Assembly: GCA_003599415.1 (NCBI GenBank)
Contig: QZKB01000072.1
Coordinates: 1-64,000 of the forward strand
DNA: 64,000 nucleotides
Direction of reading: 5' to 3'
From: Ignavibacteriales bacterium
GTDB taxonomy: Bacteria; Bacteroidota; Ignavibacteria; Ignavibacteriales; SURF-24
Shown in pieces: positions 59,967 through 64,000 of this stretch (positions within the stretch are counted from its first letter, which is position 1; each line of letters starts with the position of its first letter). A program made the position numbers and the translations under genes. A model generated the notes under the pieces. The model saw nothing but the letters and a program-made list of their open reading frames with translations, had not been told where the DNA came from and ran no database searches.

Positions 59967-60854
59967 ATGCGAATAGGAATAATACCAAACACTTCTAAAG
60001 AGAATATCGTCCAGGTAGTCTCATCTTTTTCATCTCTGCTTAGGAAATATGGATTTGAGCATCAGCTCAGCGATTCATTTCTTGAGATTAAAGAAAAATT
60101 ACCGCCGGAGATTTTAGAAATTAATTTTCTTCCTTTGGATGAGTTATTTAAACAAAGTGATCTTGTGGTTTCAATAGGCGGAGACGGTACAATGCTTACC
60201 ACTGCTCACGTTGCAATAAATTATTCAACGCCAATTATGGGGTTAAACATCGGCAAACTCGGCTTTCTTGCTGAGTATGATTTGGAAGGTATTGAATCTC
60301 TTTTACAGGACTTAAGAAATAATGATTATTTAATCGAGGAAAGAATTGTGCTGGAAGCTGATTGCCTGCGGTGTGTTGATAAAAAAATGTTTTCAATTAA
60401 CGACGTGGTAATTGATAAAGGCGGCTGGCCCAAGATGGTTGAGATTACAATAAGAGTTGATGAAAATTATGTTACAACTTTCTCTGCAGATGGTTTAATA
60501 CTTGCCACGCCTACCGGCTCCACAGGTTATTCGTTGTCCACGGGCGGGCCTGTAATAGATCCTAAATCAGATGTAATTGCATTAAGCCCTATTTCTCCTC
60601 ACACATTAAATATGCGTCCAATTGTACTTGCAAGCAGTCAGAAAATTTATATAAATGTAAAATCGCAGCATTCGGCAGTTTATATAAATTGCGATGGGCA
60701 GCGTGTTCACAGCACTCCGCCGCCGCTTGATATTGTTATTTACAAAAGCGATAAAAAAGTACGGCTCCTCAGAACGAAATCGATAAACTACTTTAAAATA
60801 TTAAGAGAAAAATTATCCTGGGGATTGGATATACGCCGCAATCCGATTCTATAA
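59967..60854 (+). CDS. nadK: NAD kinase
   Basis: A 295-residue cytoplasmic enzyme that phosphorylates NAD+ to NADP+. The signature GGDGTML is at 71-77 with catalytic Asp73, followed by MGLNIGKLGFL, INDVVIDKGGW and the NAD-binding region FSADGLILATPTGSTGYSLS with GGPVIDP. Length and layout are normal. It lies 52 bases after the GT2 gene and may be co-transcribed with it. Confidence 0.96.
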   Translation: MRIGIIPNTSKENIVQVVSSFSSLLRKYGFEHQLSDSFLEIKEKLPPEILEINFLPLDELFKQSDLVVSIGGDGTMLTTAHVAINYSTPIMGLNIGKLGFLAEYDLEGIESLLQDLRNNDYLIEERIVLEADCLRCVDKKMFSINDVVIDKGGWPKMVEITIRVDENYVTTFSADGLILATPTGSTGYSLSTGGPVIDPKSDVIALSPISPHTLNMRPIVLASSQKIYINVKSQHSAVYINCDGQRVHSTPPPLDIVIYKSDKKVRLLRTKSINYFKILREKLSWGLDIRRNPIL

Positions 60855-60865
60855 TCCGTAGTTAG

Positions 60866-61015
60866 AAGTGGTTATTTAAAATTGGAAATTGATCATTCAA
60901 CATTAATAAAAAACTCTGAATATTGAATTAAGAATCTGAACTCACACCTTTGTCCCATACTACAAAGAGAGTGCGGGAAAGAAGGGGAGGTGAAAGGTTT
61001 TATAATTACCATAAT
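60866..61015. repeat. Possible degraded long inverted repeat before the thioredoxin-like gene
   Basis: CACACCTTTGTCCC at about 60942-60955 and GGGAAAGAAGGGGAGGTG at about 60975-60992 are roughly complementary (CACCT/AGGTG ends, then CCC/GGG) and lie just before a gene. They resemble a diverged copy of the palindromes at 61977-62025 and 63627-63675, but the match is imperfect. Confidence 0.3.
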
Positions 61016-61037
61016 TTTTTATGAAGGGAATTATAAG

Positions 61038-61544
61038 ATGAAAACAATTCTTTTATTTGTATTGCTTACCTTAATTTCAGTTTTTCCGCAAGAGAAGTAT
61101 AAAACCTTTACGGATGAAAAATCAGGTAAGATTATGCTTGTTGGTGAAATTACAAGGGAAGCATTCAGGGATACCAGTTTTGCCTGGTGGTATAATTCCG
61201 AATATGAAAATTATTCTCCTGACAAAGTAGTTCTTGACAGCATTGCCATTAAATCTGCAGATGTTAAAATTGTTATTGTACTTGGTACGTGGTGCAGTGA
61301 TAGCAGAAGGGAAGTGCCGCGATTTTTTAAGATTACCGATTCCTTAAAAATTATGGCGGACAGAATAAAACTGATTTCCGTGGACAGAGACAAGAAAGAT
61401 TTATCCGGCAAAGTTGACAGCCTGAATATTGAATTGGTGCCGACATTTATTTTTTGCAGAAATGAAAATGAAATGGGAAGGATAACTGAAGCGCCGATAG
61501 AAACACTTGAGAAAGATTTTAATGCTATAGTTTGGAAGGAGTGA
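61038..61544 (+). CDS. Thioredoxin-fold protein with CxxS motif
   Basis: A 168-residue exported protein starting at the ATG at 61038, which has GAAGGGA 8 bases upstream and gives a normal signal peptide (about 1-17). An upstream in-frame GTG at 60990 would add 16 residues and bury the signal. The thioredoxin fold has IVIVLGTWCSDSRREVPRF, in which the active site is Cys86-Ser-Asp-Ser89, so the second cysteine is replaced by serine. The cis-proline region is ELVPTFIF. It may be a monothiol isomerase or a binding protein. It overlaps the next gene. Confidence 0.87.
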   Translation: MKTILLFVLLTLISVFPQEKYKTFTDEKSGKIMLVGEITREAFRDTSFAWWYNSEYENYSPDKVVLDSIAIKSADVKIVIVLGTWCSDSRREVPRFFKITDSLKIMADRIKLISVDRDKKDLSGKVDSLNIELVPTFIFCRNENEMGRITEAPIETLEKDFNAIVWKE

Positions 61545-61927
61545 GAAGAAAAATAATTCCATATGATCCACACTTAAAAAAGCTTGCAAGAGATTTAAGG
61601 AATAATAGTACAACTTCCGAAATTAAACTTTGGAAGATGCTTAAAGGTCACCAGCTTTGCGGTTATGATTTTCATCGCCAGAAACCAATTGGAAATTATA
61701 TTGTTGATTTCTATTGCAGTGAATTAATGCTTGCAATAGAAATTGATGGCTTAAGCCATAGGGGAAGGGAAGAATATGATGCAAGAAGGCAAAGCGAATT
61801 AGAAAAGTCAGGAGTCTCATTCCTCAGATTTGATGATGACGAAGTCTTCTACAATATAGAAAAAGTATTGAATGAAATAGAAAACTGGATTAAAGAGAAA
61901 ACAAAATTAAAGAACGACTTATTATGA
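61532..61927 (+). CDS. DUF559 (Vsr-like endonuclease fold) protein
   Basis: A protein of about 128-131 residues with the DUF559 layout: RRKIIPYDPHLKKLARDLRNN, SEIKLWKML, DFHRQKPIGNYIVDFYCSEL and LAIEIDGLSHRGREEYDARR. The core Asp/Glu-x-Asp motif (DFYC, EIDG) corresponds to the PD-(D/E)xK catalytic residues of very-short-patch and restriction nucleases, but DUF559 activities are mostly untested. A TTG at 61532 or a GTG at 61541 could be the start; GGAAGGA lies directly before the GTG, too close for ideal use. It overlaps the thioredoxin-fold gene by 13 bases, or 4 if the GTG is used. Confidence 0.87.
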   Translation: MEGVRRKIIPYDPHLKKLARDLRNNSTTSEIKLWKMLKGHQLCGYDFHRQKPIGNYIVDFYCSELMLAIEIDGLSHRGREEYDARRQSELEKSGVSFLRFDDDEVFYNIEKVLNEIENWIKEKTKLKNDLL

Positions 61928-61976
61928 TATAGTAATTTGATATAAGTATTTATCATCATATAAATATTTTTTAACA

Positions 61977-62025
61977 ACACACCCCTTTTAATTCCCCTCT
62001 CGAGAGGGGAAAAGAAGGGGGGTGT
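61977..62025. repeat. Long palindromic repeat, copy A
   Basis: A 49-base imperfect palindrome ACACACCCC...GGGGTGT with the perfect 20-base core TTCCCCTCTCGAGAGGGGAA (61992-62011). It is intergenic. A near copy lies at 63627-63675, and both have the same outer CACACCCC and central CCCCTCT..AGAGGGG arms. No T-run follows on either strand, so copy A is not clearly a terminator. Confidence 0.85.
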
Positions 62026-62070
62026 AAGCTACTATGTATTGTCCTGTAAAATAAATTTTCTATTCTAATC

Positions 62071-62098
62071 GTAGGGGCGAACAGCAGTTCGCCCTTAC
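62071..62098. repeat. Second, unrelated palindrome
   Basis: GTAGGGGCGAAC (62071-62082) and GTTCGCCCTTAC (62087-62098) pair over 12 bases with one mismatch around a 4-base loop, AGCA. It lies 46 bases from palindrome A in the same intergenic region. Elements with this GGGGCGAAC...GTTCGCCC core are seen as dispersed repeats in several bacterial phyla. Confidence 0.8.
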
Positions 62099-62179
62099 TA
62101 ATGAAAGTCTACGACTCAAAGGAAATGATTTTGGCAAAATGATTATTGTAAATTTCACCAATTACGAGGAAACATAAAT

Positions 62180-62953
62180 ATGCCTAGTGTTTTATTCAGT
62201 AAAATATTTTGCTTCATAATCTTTTACTCGTTCTCTGCCGGTAATCAGATCAATCTCTTTCAGGACAAGGGATATATCAAAAACAATATCTGGATCTGGG
62301 AGGATTTATACTCTTCTCTTGCTGAAGGAAAGACACCAAAAGAGTTGGATAGCTTATTCTTTGGTTTGCGGCAAATTTATTTTGATAAGAATTCTTCTGA
62401 AGCACTTTTTACTAGTGCAATGGAAAGCTGGCAAATGAAAATTTCCGAAGAGACAGGAAATAATATGATATTAACCGGACATGCCGGTAAGGAAAAAGCA
62501 GAACTAAAACTTATTCGTCTTGATAATAAATACAAATTGCAGGTAAAGCATCTTTCAACCGGGATGACTTTTGTACCTTTGCCTGAAAAGTATAATCACA
62601 AAAACGGCTTGGCATATTTTGTAAATGACACTTACCTTTCCGGTAAATATACTTCTGTAGAAGATACAACAATGTTAATCCGGTTTAATACTGATGGAAC
62701 AGTAACAGGTATTCCCGGTTATGATAAATATTCAATTCCTGTTATGTGTCCCGAATGCCCACGTAATGTAAACATCATACATTTTAGGAATACGGAAAAA
62801 AAAGAGAGTACAGTATTCATATGGGAAAGAGACGAGGGTAAGATAGTGCTCTATAAATTGATTCCAGAAACAAATGATGTTTGGGATAATCAAAGATATA
62901 AAAATTCTGTTGCAGGAGAAAAATTTTTAGAATTGATACGCTTTCCCAATTGA
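62180..62953 (+). CDS. Secreted protein of unknown function
   Basis: A 257-residue protein with a likely signal peptide (about 1-20, SKIFCFIIFYSFSAGN). The middle has IWIWEDLYSSLAEGKTPKEL, then alternating polar beta segments (NMILTGHAGKEKAELKLIRL, TMLIRFNTDGTVTGIPGYD) and MCPECPRNVNIIHF with two close cysteines. I do not recognise the family. It may be a lipocalin- or META-like stress protein by its beta-rich layout, but no motif supports this. ACGAGG upstream fits the ATG start. It stands between two palindrome-rich intergenic regions. Confidence 0.7.
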   Translation: MPSVLFSKIFCFIIFYSFSAGNQINLFQDKGYIKNNIWIWEDLYSSLAEGKTPKELDSLFFGLRQIYFDKNSSEALFTSAMESWQMKISEETGNNMILTGHAGKEKAELKLIRLDNKYKLQVKHLSTGMTFVPLPEKYNHKNGLAYFVNDTYLSGKYTSVEDTTMLIRFNTDGTVTGIPGYDKYSIPVMCPECPRNVNIIHFRNTEKKESTVFIWERDEGKIVLYKLIPETNDVWDNQRYKNSVAGEKFLELIRFPN

Positions 62954-63074
62954 ATTTTAAAATCATCAGGGATCAAGATAGGATCTTTACATCCACATTA
63001 ACATTTTTCTCCGATTTCATAATTCAAAATTCAGCATTCACAATTCAAAATCATTATTCCGGTTTCACTGCAGC

Positions 63075-63542
63075 TTATTTTATTCCTCCTTTACCGCAGG
63101 CTGCTTTTATCAAATCTATTTGTCCGATATGAAATGTTTCATGCCAGGTTAAGAATGCAAGAACTGTTGCAACATCACTTTTCCCGCCGGGCATCGGAAT
63201 TCCGAGATCCTTATTGAAATCTTCATCAGTAAATTCCTCAAAGGTCTTGGCAAGCATTTCTCCACGGGATGAAAAATCATTTAATGTCTCTTCCAGATTT
63301 ACTTTAAGCCCCCTGTTCTTAATTGCCCCGCGCTCAAAGTTCTTTTCAATTTCTTTAATCTCAACATCTTTGTTAAATCTTTTAAGTAATGATCCCCTTG
63401 ACTGAGTAATGTGACCAAGTATCCAACCGATAGTATTGGATTCGCCTGTACTTAACATCATATCTTCATCTTTAAGGTCTTTCAGAATGTTCATCAGGAA
63501 GAAAGTGTTTCCACGGTAAGCGTTAATAAATCTTGTTTTCAT
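63075..63542 (-). CDS. DinB-family protein
   Basis: A 155-residue four-helix-bundle protein of the DinB/YfiT superfamily. The three metal-binding histidines are visible: the His in WILGHITQSRGSL, and the pair in FLTWHETFHIGQIDLIK (HxxxH). Members are metal-dependent enzymes such as thiol transferases, often induced by stress; the reaction of this protein is unknown. It is a single gene. Confidence 0.9.
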   Translation of the reverse strand: MKTRFINAYRGNTFFLMNILKDLKDEDMMLSTGESNTIGWILGHITQSRGSLLKRFNKDVEIKEIEKNFERGAIKNRGLKVNLEETLNDFSSRGEMLAKTFEEFTDEDFNKDLGIPMPGGKSDVATVLAFLTWHETFHIGQIDLIKAACGKGGIK

Positions 63543-63620
63543 TTTAAACCTTGTGAATAATTTGTAATTGTGCGGAAGAAAATTAGGGAAAAATTATTTC
63601 GCAGAAAATTGTTACTACAT

Positions 63621-63675
63621 AAAAAAACACACCCCTTCTTTTCCCCTCTTGAGAGGGGAATGAAAAGGGGTGTGT
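63621..63675 (-). terminator. Palindrome copy B acting as minus-strand terminator
   Basis: A 49-base imperfect palindrome (63627-63675) with outer arms ACACACCCC/GGGGTGTGT and inner arms CCCCTCT/AGAGGGG. On the minus strand it is followed by seven T residues (63627-63621), making a strong Rho-independent terminator for the aminomutase gene, whose stop lies 30 bases upstream. It is a near copy of the palindrome at 61977-62025. Confidence 0.75.
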
Positions 63676-63704
63676 AAAAATTATGTGAGAACGTAAAAAT
63701 ATTT

Positions 63705-64000
63705 TTATATCTCGCTCAAAACCATTTCGGTAAACTCTTCGGGTTTATACTCCTTAAGTTTCTTTGGCTGTTTACCGTTGCGGCTTTTCTTTTCAAGATT
63801 GATTTTTCTGAGAGCTTCTTTCTTTCCTTCTATATCTTCATACATATAAACTTCGCCTTTGTAATTGCGCATTATAATCTTTTCGTCGTCATGATGAAGA
63901 ACATATTCCGGCAACAAAGGAATTTTTCCGCCGCCGCCCGGCGCATCAATTACAAAATAAGGAATCGCCAATCCGCTCGTATGTCCGCGCAGGTTTTCCA
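63705..64000 (-). CDS. kamA: Lysine 2,3-aminomutase, C-terminal part (partial)
   Basis: Ninety-seven codons of the carboxy end run from the window edge; the frame is open to base 63998 and begins ENLRGHTSGLAIPYFVIDAP. The DAPGGGGKIPLLPEY motif is typical of KamA, a radical-SAM, PLP-dependent enzyme that converts L-lysine to beta-lysine. The radical-SAM CxxxCxxC site is outside the window. An EpmB-type paralogue would share part of this motif, but the long C-terminal tail with YEDIEGKKEA fits KamA. Confidence 0.88.
   Translation of the reverse strand, partial: ENLRGHTSGLAIPYFVIDAPGGGGKIPLLPEYVLHHDDEKIIMRNYKGEVYMYEDIEGKKEALRKINLEKKSRNGKQPKKLKEYKPEEFTEMVLSEI

Noticed and set aside
62950-63132. 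60-codon frame between the orphan secreted protein and DinB gene
   Set aside because: It consists of AT-rich intergenic text with repeated AATTCAAAATTC-type words and overlaps the DinB gene end.

Overview
This AT-rich 64 kb window looks like chromosome from a Gram-negative, motile, polysaccharide-coated bacterium of the Bacteroidota/Ignavibacteriota (FCB) side. The assignment rests on protein style: an alternative GlmU-like nucleotidyltransferase, a DUF6913-like protein, a GH92 mannosidase, a ferredoxin/geranylgeranyl-reductase pair, very long PAS kinases and PgpH. No rRNA or tRNA gene is present to confirm it. I saw no CRISPR array, integrase-bounded island, phage or insertion sequence.

Layout. 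1-8.3 kb is a chemotaxis/signalling block: the tail of cheW, an outer-membrane porin followed closely by a Cache-type chemoreceptor, a 7TM-PAS histidine kinase, a TonB-C domain protein and a second chemoreceptor, ending at a clear terminator. After a 670-base gene-poor stretch, 9-22.7 kb holds an iron-dependent alcohol dehydrogenase whose stop overlaps the start of a 3012-residue sensor kinase (about 20 PAS domains plus one PocR domain), then a single-domain response regulator and a REC-PAS-kinase-REC hybrid. A TPR-type sensor kinase (22.8-24.7 kb) diverges from a secreted GH92 mannosidase. 27.3-31.7 kb carries ferredoxin, geranylgeranyl-reductase-family flavoprotein, NtrB-like kinase and an NtrC-type sigma-54 activator. 

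31.7-48.2 kb is mostly housekeeping: L31 with a strong terminator, GlmU-like protein, RsmB, RodZ-like protein, LigA, a STAS protein, two sodium/solute symporters, a HAD phosphatase, PgpH, a Xer recombinase, an M50 protease and a SPOR-like lipoprotein. 48.3-59.9 kb is a surface-polysaccharide locus: an MsbA-like exporter and an O-antigen ligase/polymerase on the plus strand, converging with a six-gene minus-strand operon (flippase, three glycosyltransferases, DUF268 protein, polyprenyl-phosphate sugar transferase). NAD kinase, a thioredoxin-like protein, a DUF559 nuclease-fold protein, an orphan secreted protein, a DinB-fold protein and the tail of lysine 2,3-aminomutase close the window, with a family of long palindromes between them.

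The most unusual items are: (i) the giant PAS/PocR kinase translationally coupled to an alcohol dehydrogenase and followed by a phosphorelay; (ii) an O-antigen ligase-family protein with a roughly 290-residue beta-propeller-like insertion inside the catalytic periplasmic region; (iii) the ferredoxin-GGR pair overlapping a two-component system. Calls are from reading the sequence and from family knowledge; no database search was possible.
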